Of a stretch of DNA of 64,000 nt, positions 32,455-41,638 are shown piece by piece. Location of the stretch: positions 23,402-87,401 of the IMG/VR virus record IMGVR_UViG_3300047359_001782, one strand, 5' to 3'. The notes below the pieces were generated by a model, which was not told the DNA's origin, searched no databases, and worked only from the letters and a program-made list of their open reading frames with translations. Made by a program: the position numbers and the translations under genes. The DNA comes from a virus. Positions within the stretch are counted from its first letter, which is position 1; every line of letters begins with the position of its first letter.

Positions 32455-33353
32455 GCGATAAATTATTAAGATTTGAAGATGGTAAAATTACTATTGGGGG
32501 TAAAGATTTATTGGCTAGCTCTGCTAATTTATCTATATCTCCTAAGCTTGAGGCGGAAAGAGTATACGGCGATTATGATAGTTCTATTGTTGGCGCGAAA
32601 ACAGAGTTTGTAAAATTTGCTCCTGTTGGAGGATTAACTGGTAAATTATCTATAAATTTTTATATATCTTCTGATAAATTTACTATTGATGGTAATCCTA
32701 ATTCTATAGAAAGAATGTTTGATATTGCTGCTGGCATGGATGAGCGTTCTATTAATAATAATATTGTTGGTAGATATAGTTTTAATAATATGTATTTAAA
32801 TTCTTTTAGTTTTGAAATGTCTCCTTTTAGAATGGTGATGGCTAGCGCCTCTTACGACATATATGGGTCAATTGAAAGAGTGATCGATCAGAGATTTCGT
32901 CAATCTAATGTAAATTTCGCGCACGGACTTAAGTCTTTCGGGAATATACTTGCCAGTGGGGTTGAACAAAATGAATTTGAAATTTCTAAGTTAAAATATA
33001 GTATCGTTGTTAATAGAAAAATACATGATCAAATACGAGCTAATGAAAATACTTCAATAAATACTAGCCCTAGCGGAACTGTTCCTGTGAGATGTTCTGT
33101 AGAAAATATAGAAAAAGAAATGAGAATCGAAGGTAATGAAATTATTGAAAAAATCAACGCATACGGAGATAAGCAAACATCTTCCGCTGCAGAGGGAATA
33201 GAAGATTCTAAGATAGAAGCTTTTCTTTTATCTCTTGAGGGAGAAAAGGTTGCAAGGTTTTCCGCGAAAGGCAAGATTCAGACTCAAGACATTGCTATAT
33301 CAGAAGGTCAATATGCTACAGCTAATATAACGATAAAAGAAATTATTAAATAA
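32451..33353 (+). CDS. tube-fold distal tail protein 2
   Basis: 300 aa, starting MSDKLLRFEDGKITIGGKDLL. It is beta-rich, with SFEMSPFRMVMASASYDIYGS in the place where the tube paralogues have their YSVxxSVG block. LKYSIVVNRKIHDQI and a late EKVARFSAKGKIQTQDIAISEGQYATANITI segment follow. It appears to be a divergent copy of 31576-32454. It overlaps the following gene start by 1 nt. A structural role at the tail end is inferred from order and resemblance. Confidence 0.6.
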   Translation: MSDKLLRFEDGKITIGGKDLLASSANLSISPKLEAERVYGDYDSSIVGAKTEFVKFAPVGGLTGKLSINFYISSDKFTIDGNPNSIERMFDIAAGMDERSINNNIVGRYSFNNMYLNSFSFEMSPFRMVMASASYDIYGSIERVIDQRFRQSNVNFAHGLKSFGNILASGVEQNEFEISKLKYSIVVNRKIHDQIRANENTSINTSPSGTVPVRCSVENIEKEMRIEGNEIIEKINAYGDKQTSSAAEGIEDSKIEAFLLSLEGEKVARFSAKGKIQTQDIAISEGQYATANITIKEIIK

Positions 33354-35674
33354 TGAATAATTTAGAAGGGCTGTTAAAATCTCAAAACGTAACTCATGTA
33401 ACGAATTATTCTGGTGAGTTTCAGACTGGCGTTGATTATAAAAAATTTGACTTCGTATATTATACTGGAGATGGTAGATTTTATTACGCCAAAGAAGATG
33501 CGATTAATGGCGGAGGAAATTTTATAGAGGCAAGTCAAAGATTAGCTTTAGTTCCTGATGGGCCAATCTCTAGCGAGGGTCAAACTCACTATATAGTTGA
33601 TTTAATGAATAGGCCCGATGCTGTTAATTTAGAGTTGCGAGTTGGCCAAGTTTTAAATCTAGAAGGTTGTACTGGTGATAATAGCGGAATATATAGGGTT
33701 CTTGATATAGAAAAAGATATTAAGTCCTTGAATAATGACCCTGATCTCGAGGGAACCGCTATACAGGTTCTGCCTGTTAGTGGTGGGTTTAATGATTTTG
33801 AACCTATCGGACCTCAAACTATTTCGCTGTCTTCTATAAACACTTATCCATCTGATAATTCAAACGCCTGGACTGCGGATAAATTTTTCTTTGACGCCGA
33901 TTATAATTCAACAGCTAATTTTAAGGCAAATAATTATAAGTATCAATATGGAAATGGTTATTATATAGTTCAGCCAAAAAACATTAATTCATTAACTTTT
34001 GAATTAGATTTAGAATTTAAAAATAGAACTAATAGAGAATCGAATGCAATAGTTCATTTCCTTGAAAATCATCAGGGGCAGCACGAAGAAGACATGCCTT
34101 CTCCTAATCTAAAATATTCTCAAGGTATATCTGGTTTTAAATGGGATGGTAATGCAGCGTTTTTTCCTTATAATTCAAACGAGATGCAACTTAAGAAATT
34201 TTATTGCAATGAATGGAGCCACGCGTTAAATTTTGAAAATAGTAATGATATTACTGTTAGATTTAGAAACTTAGATACATCAATATTAAATAAATCGGAG
34301 GGGCTTTTTCTTAATCCTGCAGATGAATATTCTGATACTGAATATTATGAAAAAAATGATGTTGTTTATTCTGATGAAAATAAAAAATTTTATTATTGGA
34401 GCGGAGAATCTCCTGAGGTGGGCAAGTCTCCTGTCGAAGCTCAGGATTCTTGGACTAGGGAAAATGGTTATTTTAAAGATGTTAATACTGAGTATTGGAG
34501 TAGGTCATTCTTTTGGAAGCCTTCATTGAGTTTAAACGTCACTCAAAAGCCAAGGATGAATGAAATAATGTCTGAAGGGGGATATTCTCAGTTGTATCGT
34601 GATGGAATAAATGAAAGCCTTCTTTCTTTAGAGTTAGAATTTAATAATAGAAACGATAGCGAAGCTTATGCAATACTACATTTCCTTGAGCAACATCTAG
34701 GTTATATACCTTTTGAGTTTAAGCCCCCGTCTCCATACGAAGCTTCTAAAAATTTTATATGTCAGCAATGGCAACATAGATACACTTATAAAAATAATCA
34801 CTCTATTAAGGCTGTATTTGAGCAATTCCCTTTGAATTTTACCGCTTCAGAATACGATAATCATATTAGCCCCCCAAAAACTCTGCGGGCTGAATTATTG
34901 TGCGCTAACCCTGTAATTGTTGCAGAGGTTAATGTTGATGAACCTGTCTATTTGGGTGGTCTCGCTAAAAAAAGAGTGGAGCTTAGGAATATAGGAGGAG
35001 AAGCTGTTACAGTATATAATTTAAGGCAATTAGACGAGTATAGTCCTTTATCAATAGTTTCTCAAACTTCAGAAGATGATGTATGTATTGTAAACTTAAA
35101 TTCATTAAACTCTGATGATTTTATTTATCAGTTAGATGACGATAATTCCCTGCCTTTTAATTTATCTAATCAATACGTTAAAGTTGATAAATCTTACACT
35201 GAAGGATTAGAGGGTGGCCAGTTCTTTACTGTTATGGAAAGAGACGGCGATAACTACACTAGGAAGACTTATAATGGTCTAATAGATAAGTATTTTCAGG
35301 ATAATAGGGGTAACATAAAATCAATTGCTAGGGCACAATTGGGAGAATTAATAAGTTCTGCGTTGCATAGCGAATTTCTCATTAAGAATTTTTTTATAAA
35401 AAATAAAACAAATCAAATTCCTGGTGGTCAGAGCGCTTTTTTTGACCTAGCCTTTTATGGAGAAATAAATCCGCTAAATTATGATTTTATATACCACATG
35501 AATAATGAAAATGCTGAGCTTGGTGATTTAGTTTTTGTTACTGAAGGAGGGGAGGAAGTCTTAATTAGCTCTTTGTTTGGGCAAGGTTATTACGGTGGCG
35601 GAATTAATGTTGGAAATTCTTCTTTAGAAGATAATATACTTATTAATGCGTCTATATATATAAGTGATGTCTAG
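33353..35674 (+). CDS. lambda gpM-like minor tail protein with duplicated M domain
   Basis: 773 aa. Two copies of a phage minor-tail-protein (lambda M-type) module are visible. The first, at about 220-310, has LTFELDLEFKNRTNRESNAI, HFLENHQGQ and FYCNEWSHALNFENSNDITV. The second, at about 415-505, has LLSLELEFNNRNDSEAYAIL, HFLEQHLGYIPFEF and FICQQWQHRYTYKNNHSIKA. Between them lies a short Trp/Tyr carbohydrate-binding-like segment (YYEKNDVVYSDENKKFYYW). The N-terminus has a similar segment, and the C-terminal third is beta-rich with no clear match. Lambda M is a ~110-aa tail-tip protein, so this is a much enlarged, duplicated version. Confidence 0.75.
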   Translation: MNNLEGLLKSQNVTHVTNYSGEFQTGVDYKKFDFVYYTGDGRFYYAKEDAINGGGNFIEASQRLALVPDGPISSEGQTHYIVDLMNRPDAVNLELRVGQVLNLEGCTGDNSGIYRVLDIEKDIKSLNNDPDLEGTAIQVLPVSGGFNDFEPIGPQTISLSSINTYPSDNSNAWTADKFFFDADYNSTANFKANNYKYQYGNGYYIVQPKNINSLTFELDLEFKNRTNRESNAIVHFLENHQGQHEEDMPSPNLKYSQGISGFKWDGNAAFFPYNSNEMQLKKFYCNEWSHALNFENSNDITVRFRNLDTSILNKSEGLFLNPADEYSDTEYYEKNDVVYSDENKKFYYWSGESPEVGKSPVEAQDSWTRENGYFKDVNTEYWSRSFFWKPSLSLNVTQKPRMNEIMSEGGYSQLYRDGINESLLSLELEFNNRNDSEAYAILHFLEQHLGYIPFEFKPPSPYEASKNFICQQWQHRYTYKNNHSIKAVFEQFPLNFTASEYDNHISPPKTLRAELLCANPVIVAEVNVDEPVYLGGLAKKRVELRNIGGEAVTVYNLRQLDEYSPLSIVSQTSEDDVCIVNLNSLNSDDFIYQLDDDNSLPFNLSNQYVKVDKSYTEGLEGGQFFTVMERDGDNYTRKTYNGLIDKYFQDNRGNIKSIARAQLGELISSALHSEFLIKNFFIKNKTNQIPGGQSAFFDLAFYGEINPLNYDFIYHMNNENAELGDLVFVTEGGEEVLISSLFGQGYYGGGINVGNSSLEDNILINASIYISDV

Positions 35675-36734
35675 TTCTAATCAAAATTTTAATAAAAGCC
35701 TGTTTTCAATAAATCCGGATGTAATTATTGATTTATTTGATATAGATTTTAGTAGCTTACAGTCTGATTTTCAGGAATTGAAAGATGTATATGGAGTGAA
35801 TTTGGGGTCGGATTCAGTTTATAGATTTTGCCCTATGATTAATGGGTCAAACCCAATAATATGGCAGGGTTATTCTTATCAACCTTTACCTATATCAATA
35901 GAGGGTTTCGAGCAGAAGTCAGATGGCACACTTCCTCGACCTAAATTAAAAATTGCTAACCCTCAAGGCTTATTCTCTAAGATATTTTATTCAAACGAAG
36001 ATTTTATAGGCTGTAAAGTTTCAAGGAAACGAACTTATGCTAGATTTTTAGATGATGAAAATTTTCAGCAGCAAAGCGGTAATCCTTTTGGGGGTGCAGA
36101 TCCTAATGCCAGATTTAACGAAGACGTCTTTTTTATAAATAGGAAAATATCTGAAGATAAGAATTTCATAGAAATAGAGCTCGTTTCTGTTCTAGAGTTA
36201 GAAGAGTCTTGGGTTCCAGCGAGAATCATACTTGCGGATTATTGTAATTGGACATATCGATGCGAAATCGGATGTGGTTATAAAGGTTTAGGTATAGAGA
36301 CTATAGATGGTAAAAGCTTAATTGAGGGTTTTGGATTTAAAGACTCTTCCGGAAGAATTGATCCCAACAAGTACCAAGACGTAAATCAAGTTCCAGAGTG
36401 GAATAAATTAGGCTTGCTTGATGGGGAGACTCAAAATGACGGTTATAAATTGGGCGATATAGTAAAAATTAGCCCAGACTCTAATAAGGATCCGTATAAA
36501 AGGTCTATTGGTGTATTTGTATGTATTCAAGATCACTCCGACCCTATAAATCACCACCCTTTTTTAGATAGAGAATTCTGGTTAAAAGATGAATGTTCGA
36601 AAACTCTTGAATCATGCAAAAAAAGATTTTCAAAAGAGGACTCTTCTTTGATTGATTTTAATAAAATCGACTCTACTCATGAGGGCTTAAGATTTGGAGG
36701 TTTTCCTGGGACAGAAAAATACAGCATTGAATGA
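35667..36734 (+). CDS. lambda gpL-like minor tail protein (Fe-S cysteines)
   Basis: 355 aa from the ATG at 35667 (a GTG one codon earlier is possible). The hallmark C-terminal features of gpL are present: ADYCNWTYRCEIGCGYKG, then DECSKTLESCKKRF and LRFGGFPG. In lambda L the conserved cysteines hold an iron-sulphur cluster in the tail tip. A 110-residue insertion between the cysteine groups (YKLGDIVKISPDSNKDPYKR...FVCIQDHSDP) looks like the carbohydrate-binding-type Trp/Tyr module found in the neighbouring fibre. It overlaps both neighbours. Confidence 0.85.
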   Translation: MSSSNQNFNKSLFSINPDVIIDLFDIDFSSLQSDFQELKDVYGVNLGSDSVYRFCPMINGSNPIIWQGYSYQPLPISIEGFEQKSDGTLPRPKLKIANPQGLFSKIFYSNEDFIGCKVSRKRTYARFLDDENFQQQSGNPFGGADPNARFNEDVFFINRKISEDKNFIEIELVSVLELEESWVPARIILADYCNWTYRCEIGCGYKGLGIETIDGKSLIEGFGFKDSSGRIDPNKYQDVNQVPEWNKLGLLDGETQNDGYKLGDIVKISPDSNKDPYKRSIGVFVCIQDHSDPINHHPFLDREFWLKDECSKTLESCKKRFSKEDSSLIDFNKIDSTHEGLRFGGFPGTEKYSIE

Positions 36735-37053
36735 TATCCCTAGGCAGGTATTAAATCAAATTAAAGATTTATCTCATTTGCATCAAGATGAGGAAGTTTG
36801 TGGTATTATTTATAATAAATATAAAGATATTATGCCATGTCAAAATATTAGTAACAATAAATCTAATTCTTTTTGTATTGACCCTTATATGTTTATTGAA
36901 TATGATGTTGATGTAGTTTTTCATTCTCATATTACTGGTAGCTCTTACCCTTCTTGTTGGGATATGGAATCTTCAGCTAAAATAAATATACCATATTTAA
37001 TATATAGTTTAAGAGATAAAGACTTTTACTTATATAATAATATAGGTGTATAA
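36694..37053 (+). CDS. JAB/MPN metallopeptidase, lambda gpK-like N-terminal domain only
   Basis: 119 aa from the ATG at 36694. A TTG at 36727 would overlap the gpL-like gene by only 8 nt instead of 41 and fits the family start better. The JAMM zinc motif is VFHSHITGSSYPSCWDMESS (H-x-H, seven residues, then S and D), preceded by EEVCGII, where the glutamate completes the site. Lambda K has this domain plus a C-terminal NlpC/P60 cell-wall hydrolase; the latter is absent here. It probably cleaves a peptide during tail-tip assembly or DNA entry. Confidence 0.8.
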   Translation: MEVFLGQKNTALNDIPRQVLNQIKDLSHLHQDEEVCGIIYNKYKDIMPCQNISNNKSNSFCIDPYMFIEYDVDVVFHSHITGSSYPSCWDMESSAKINIPYLIYSLRDKDFYLYNNIGV

Positions 37054-37075
37054 AATATGTAAGGTTTAAGGTAAG

Positions 37076-40000
37076 GTGAAGAAGATTTTTTTACATGGAG
37101 AAATTGGCACTCTTTTTGATAAAGAGTGGTGCTTGAATGTAGATACTGTAGAGGAAGCTGTTCAGGCCATAGATGCTAATTCAGATGGCTTTATTGATTT
37201 TTTGATTAGAGAGCAAATTAATGGAAAAAATTATTTATGTTTACATAAACATCCTGAAAAAATAAAAACAAAAGGTGATTTTAAGAAAAATATCATTAAT
37301 CATCATCAGGATAGAATTAAATCTTCAATGCATATCGTTTGCGCCGCAGACGGAGGTTTTGTTACCGCTATGGCTACCAGTATTTTTGGCGCTGGAACTT
37401 TAGCTGCTCAAATTTTTACTTCTGTAGTTTGGGGAGCTATTACTCAGGTAGCAATGAATGTTTTATTTAAGCCTCCAAAACCTCCTGATCCGGGAAAAGC
37501 CGTTTCGACTAAATCTTTTTTAATAAAAGGGGCAACGAATCGACAAGCGCAAGGGATACCTGTTCCATTGGGCTACGGAAGGTTAATGATTGGGTCATCT
37601 AATGTTTCGGCTTCAATAAGAAGTTTTCCCCTCCCGAGGAAAACTAGTGTGGGTGACACAGCCTTAGAGTCTTATAGCGAGTTAACTTATTTAGATATTC
37701 TTTCTGAAGGGCCAATTCATGGTTTTGTTAATAAATTTGGAGGCAGTATTTCTGGTGGAGATATACGAGAGGGCATTTTTCTCAACAAGGTTCAGGTTAA
37801 AAATACAACCTCTGATGGAAGTGGTAGATTGAATTATATATTGAACGAAAACGAATCAGAGAGTTTCCCTTCTATTAAGAATGGGGCTGATTCTGAGTCA
37901 GTGGTAATGCTGCCTTACACTTCTTCCGTAGCTCAATACGATCAACTTTTATATGGAGCAGCTCCATACGGGAAAAAAAATGCTGGAGCGGCCGAATATT
38001 TTAGCCTTGAAAGCGCGGAATATAATGGAGCTTTAGCTTTTAATCATTTTGTATCTAACCCTAATGTTCAAAAACTAATTTTTGCGTTTAGGGTGGAACT
38101 TCGTAAAACAGTAATCGAGGGTAAAAAAGAAAAAGCTAAGCCAGTAACTAGACCTAATACGGTAAATTTCGCTATATACATATCTAAGGATAACCACTAC
38201 GTCCCTATAGTTGATGAGGAGTCTGGTTGTTCATACAAGTTTCATAAAGAATCTAATATTTCTATCTATGAACAGGGCGAAACTAAGCGAGGGTTTTCTT
38301 TGTCTGGAGTAGCCACATCCCCTTACCAGTTTGATATAGAAGTCGATTTTAGTAAACATAAATTAGTAATTGATGAGAGCGGGGGAGTGACATTTAAGGT
38401 TGTGAAATTAAGTCCTGAATATGATGGCTCTGCCAGAGGCGGTGATGTTGGTGGTATGGATAGAACTAGAACTTTGCAATTAGCTCACGTAGAAGAAGTT
38501 ATAGAAAGCAAGCTTTTGTATCCGCATTCCGCTATGTGCAAAGTCATTTTTGATAGCAAGAATTTTAGTTCAGTACCCGAAAGGAATTATCATTTAAAAT
38601 TAAAAAAAGTATTAATTCCGAGCAATTATGATCCTGTTAGTAGGTCTTATAATGGAGCTTGGAATGGACTGTTTAAAGGTCAGTATACCAAAAATCAGTC
38701 TTTAAGCTCCGTTAATGATGCCTTTCGATATTGGAGTGATAATCCAGCGTGGGTATTTTTTGATATACTCCATAATCCTAGGTTTGGTTTGGGTAAGTAT
38801 GGAATGAATGAAGATTTTATTGATAAATGGCAATTATATAAAGTAGCTAAGTATTGTGACGAGCTAGTTGAGACAGATTTCCCTATAGAGTGCGAGAATA
38901 ATATGCCTAAACCTTTTGAGACTTTCAATGTAGAATCAATTTCTTCAAGCGGAAATAAATCTTTTTCTATTACTATAGATGAGGGGTTTTTCGAATTAGA
39001 TTCGAATGATAGCTATCAGTTTTCTTCATACAAAGAAAGCTTATCTAGCGAAGATAAGAATGAAATCTTTAAGTCTGAATTTGGTGACGGAGAAAGCTTT
39101 AAAGGTAAAAAGATGGCCTTTTTTATTTATCAACATGGATATCAATTTGAGCAACTGAGTGAAGAACAAGTAAATAGTATAAAAAGAAAATCTGCAATGA
39201 GGGAAAGAGAGTTTGTTATACAAGAGCGGGCTATTTTATTTAGCGATGTAAACACAAAAACCGTTACTTTATCTGGGCCATCTTTTTCTGACAGTCAGGC
39301 CGTTTTTAAAGTTTCGGGCTCGTCCTCTCATAAGGTTGCTGGAGCATGCTGTGTTCAGAAGAATCATCCAGTCGTAGAGCCTCGGTTTACGGCTAATATA
39401 TACATATCTGATAAAACTGAAGCTCTTGATGCAATTAATTCTATGTCTTCGATTTTTAGGGGTATGATTACATACGCTTCAGGTAAAATATTTTCCACGC
39501 AAGATTCCTTGAAGCCTGCTGTAATGCTATTTAATAATTCTAATGTATCTAAAACAGGATTTCTATATTCTGGAATGAGCAAAACTAAAAGAGTTACTGC
39601 TGTATTGGTTAGATTTAATAATAAAGATAAGCAATTTAAGCCGGACGTTGTTTATGAAGAAGATGCGTCTGCCATGCAAAAATTTGGCTTCATAGATCAA
39701 GAAATTATGGGATTTGGTTTAACCTCTGAATCTCAAGCGAGAAGATTGGCTAAGTGGGTTTTATTAACCGCTCAATTAGAAAAAGAAACCGTAAGGTTTA
39801 CTGCTGGGCAAGAGGCTTCATATCTTCTCCCGGGCTCTATTTTTGAAGTTTCTGACGAAATCAGGGCTGGCCCAGACAAAAGCGGAAGAATTATTGGGGT
39901 TAGGGATAATCTAGAGTATACTGTAAACGAATCAAGTTTTCAGATTAACCAAACTGTTATATTGATAGATAAATCTATTAGTTCTTCTCTTAGTTTATCT

Positions 40001-41638
40001 TCTGTTGAACTTACGGTTTCTAGTCCGAGCCCTAATGAGAGTATTGAGAATATAGAAATTAGATCTCAAAATGAAAATGATTCAAATGATCAAGACGCTG
40101 AGATTAACGCATTAAGTTCTCCTCAGGTTTTAAAATTTGATGGCTCATTAGATTCTGTTTATTTTAAAGGTTCTGATAACGCTAATAGTCGTCAAACTGT
40201 AGTTAAGAATCTGCAGCTAAAGAAACTTTTTGAGGTAGAGTTGTCGTCGAATAAAATCAAATGCTTTAATCATGGTTTAACTGAAGGGGAGAGAATTAGA
40301 TTTTCATCTATGGGCGTTCTTCCTGGAGGGATATCTAGCAAGTATGTTTACCAAGTTAATTCTGTTACTAAGCACACTTTTAAGATTAAAAAAACCGCAG
40401 CCAATAATAATGTTAATATTGTAGATATTGGTAGAGACGAATTTTTGAATACGGGTGGAGATCATTATTTTATATATCAAGACAATAATAAAATAAGCGA
40501 CGCTTTGAGTTCAATACAAATCGGAGCTGTATATAGTATTAAGGGCATAATTGGAATAAAAGAAGAATTTTCCTGGTCTGAAGAAGAGAAAGGTAAACTC
40601 GGGTTAGTTTCTTCATCTGAATCCTCTTTTTATCAATCAGAATTCCTAGGAAGCGTTCAGCCTGGGGATGAATGGATATTTAGCCCGACTATGAATTGGG
40701 TGTATGTAGAAAATTTAAAAAGAGATATTTCCAATCAGGACCAGATGTGGCTTTTTGAAAAAGATATTGGTTGGTTTTGGACAAATAACGCAATTAAGGA
40801 TTCATTTTGGTATATAATTTCTATTAAAAAATGGGTTAATATTATATTTGAAGGAGATAGAAAGGAAGTTATTAGCGGTTTTTTTGTATATGACTATTCC
40901 TTGGTAAAAAAAGGAGATATTTATGTATTAGGTGATAGTAAGAAATTACCTATTGTAGAAACCACTTCTAATGGTTTTTTCCTTTCTCTAACTCAATCTA
41001 TTAACCTTCAGGATTTTGTTTTAAATCAATTAGGTTCCGCAGCTCAAGAGTCTTTAATTGACTTCGATTCTAACCCTGGTTTGTTTAAATCTAGGATTAA
41101 AGAATTTCATGCTGTGAATTCAGCAAATTCTCTTCAGGGGCAAAATTCTATAATTATTGAATTTTTTAATGAAAATAATTTAGATTTAAATTTAAATAAT
41201 GAATTAACTATAGAGCAAGTTTCTTCTGGTAATCTTGAATTTGATCAATTTATTAATAAAGACTTATCAGTTATTTTTGTAAACAAAAATTCCGTTGAGA
41301 TCGTTGATTCTTCAGGGGCTTATGATCTATTATCAATGATTGATATAAATGATTTCGCTATTATATCTGGAGTATCCGGTATTGGTTATGCAAGTTATAT
41401 AGCTAGACCAGAAGCTTCCGCAGAAAGAAAACTTCAGTCCCAATTATTTAGAGCTCTAAGCGTTAAAGAAGTTTCTAAGAATGAATTTGAGGTCACTGGT
41501 TTAGAGTATAATCCATATAAGTTTAGATATGTCGATAAAAAAGGTATAGCAAGAAAGCCAAAATCACCAATCCCTCCTCAAGCAGATATGGACGTTCCTG
41601 AAGCTCCTACTAATTTAATCTTAACAAGCCTAGTATAA
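37076..41638 (+). CDS. fused lambda gpI/gpJ-like tail tip attachment protein
   Basis: 1520 aa from a GTG (VKKIFLHGEIGTLFDKEW) preceded by TAAGGTTTAAGGTAAG. Residues 1-80 resemble the beta-grasp N-terminus of lambda I, followed by a hydrophobic stretch (ATSIFGAGTLAAQIFTSVVW). The I/J junction follows: FKPPKPPDPGKAVSTKSFLIKG, QAQGIPVPLGYGRLMIGS. The J-type body contains YLDILSEGPIHGFVN, ILHNPRFGLGKYG and SSIFRGMITYASGKIF. In lambda J the C-terminus binds the receptor; here the chain ends soon after a proline-rich hinge (KSPIPPQADMDVPEAPTNL) and continues as a separate 2037-aa protein. Its stop overlaps that protein's start (TAATG). Confidence 0.9.
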   Translation: MKKIFLHGEIGTLFDKEWCLNVDTVEEAVQAIDANSDGFIDFLIREQINGKNYLCLHKHPEKIKTKGDFKKNIINHHQDRIKSSMHIVCAADGGFVTAMATSIFGAGTLAAQIFTSVVWGAITQVAMNVLFKPPKPPDPGKAVSTKSFLIKGATNRQAQGIPVPLGYGRLMIGSSNVSASIRSFPLPRKTSVGDTALESYSELTYLDILSEGPIHGFVNKFGGSISGGDIREGIFLNKVQVKNTTSDGSGRLNYILNENESESFPSIKNGADSESVVMLPYTSSVAQYDQLLYGAAPYGKKNAGAAEYFSLESAEYNGALAFNHFVSNPNVQKLIFAFRVELRKTVIEGKKEKAKPVTRPNTVNFAIYISKDNHYVPIVDEESGCSYKFHKESNISIYEQGETKRGFSLSGVATSPYQFDIEVDFSKHKLVIDESGGVTFKVVKLSPEYDGSARGGDVGGMDRTRTLQLAHVEEVIESKLLYPHSAMCKVIFDSKNFSSVPERNYHLKLKKVLIPSNYDPVSRSYNGAWNGLFKGQYTKNQSLSSVNDAFRYWSDNPAWVFFDILHNPRFGLGKYGMNEDFIDKWQLYKVAKYCDELVETDFPIECENNMPKPFETFNVESISSSGNKSFSITIDEGFFELDSNDSYQFSSYKESLSSEDKNEIFKSEFGDGESFKGKKMAFFIYQHGYQFEQLSEEQVNSIKRKSAMREREFVIQERAILFSDVNTKTVTLSGPSFSDSQAVFKVSGSSSHKVAGACCVQKNHPVVEPRFTANIYISDKTEALDAINSMSSIFRGMITYASGKIFSTQDSLKPAVMLFNNSNVSKTGFLYSGMSKTKRVTAVLVRFNNKDKQFKPDVVYEEDASAMQKFGFIDQEIMGFGLTSESQARRLAKWVLLTAQLEKETVRFTAGQEASYLLPGSIFEVSDEIRAGPDKSGRIIGVRDNLEYTVNESSFQINQTVILIDKSISSSLSLSSVELTVSSPSPNESIENIEIRSQNENDSNDQDAEINALSSPQVLKFDGSLDSVYFKGSDNANSRQTVVKNLQLKKLFEVELSSNKIKCFNHGLTEGERIRFSSMGVLPGGISSKYVYQVNSVTKHTFKIKKTAANNNVNIVDIGRDEFLNTGGDHYFIYQDNNKISDALSSIQIGAVYSIKGIIGIKEEFSWSEEEKGKLGLVSSSESSFYQSEFLGSVQPGDEWIFSPTMNWVYVENLKRDISNQDQMWLFEKDIGWFWTNNAIKDSFWYIISIKKWVNIIFEGDRKEVISGFFVYDYSLVKKGDIYVLGDSKKLPIVETTSNGFFLSLTQSINLQDFVLNQLGSAAQESLIDFDSNPGLFKSRIKEFHAVNSANSLQGQNSIIIEFFNENNLDLNLNNELTIEQVSSGNLEFDQFINKDLSVIFVNKNSVEIVDSSGAYDLLSMIDINDFAIISGVSGIGYASYIARPEASAERKLQSQLFRALSVKEVSKNEFEVTGLEYNPYKFRYVDKKGIARKPKSPIPPQADMDVPEAPTNLILTSLV

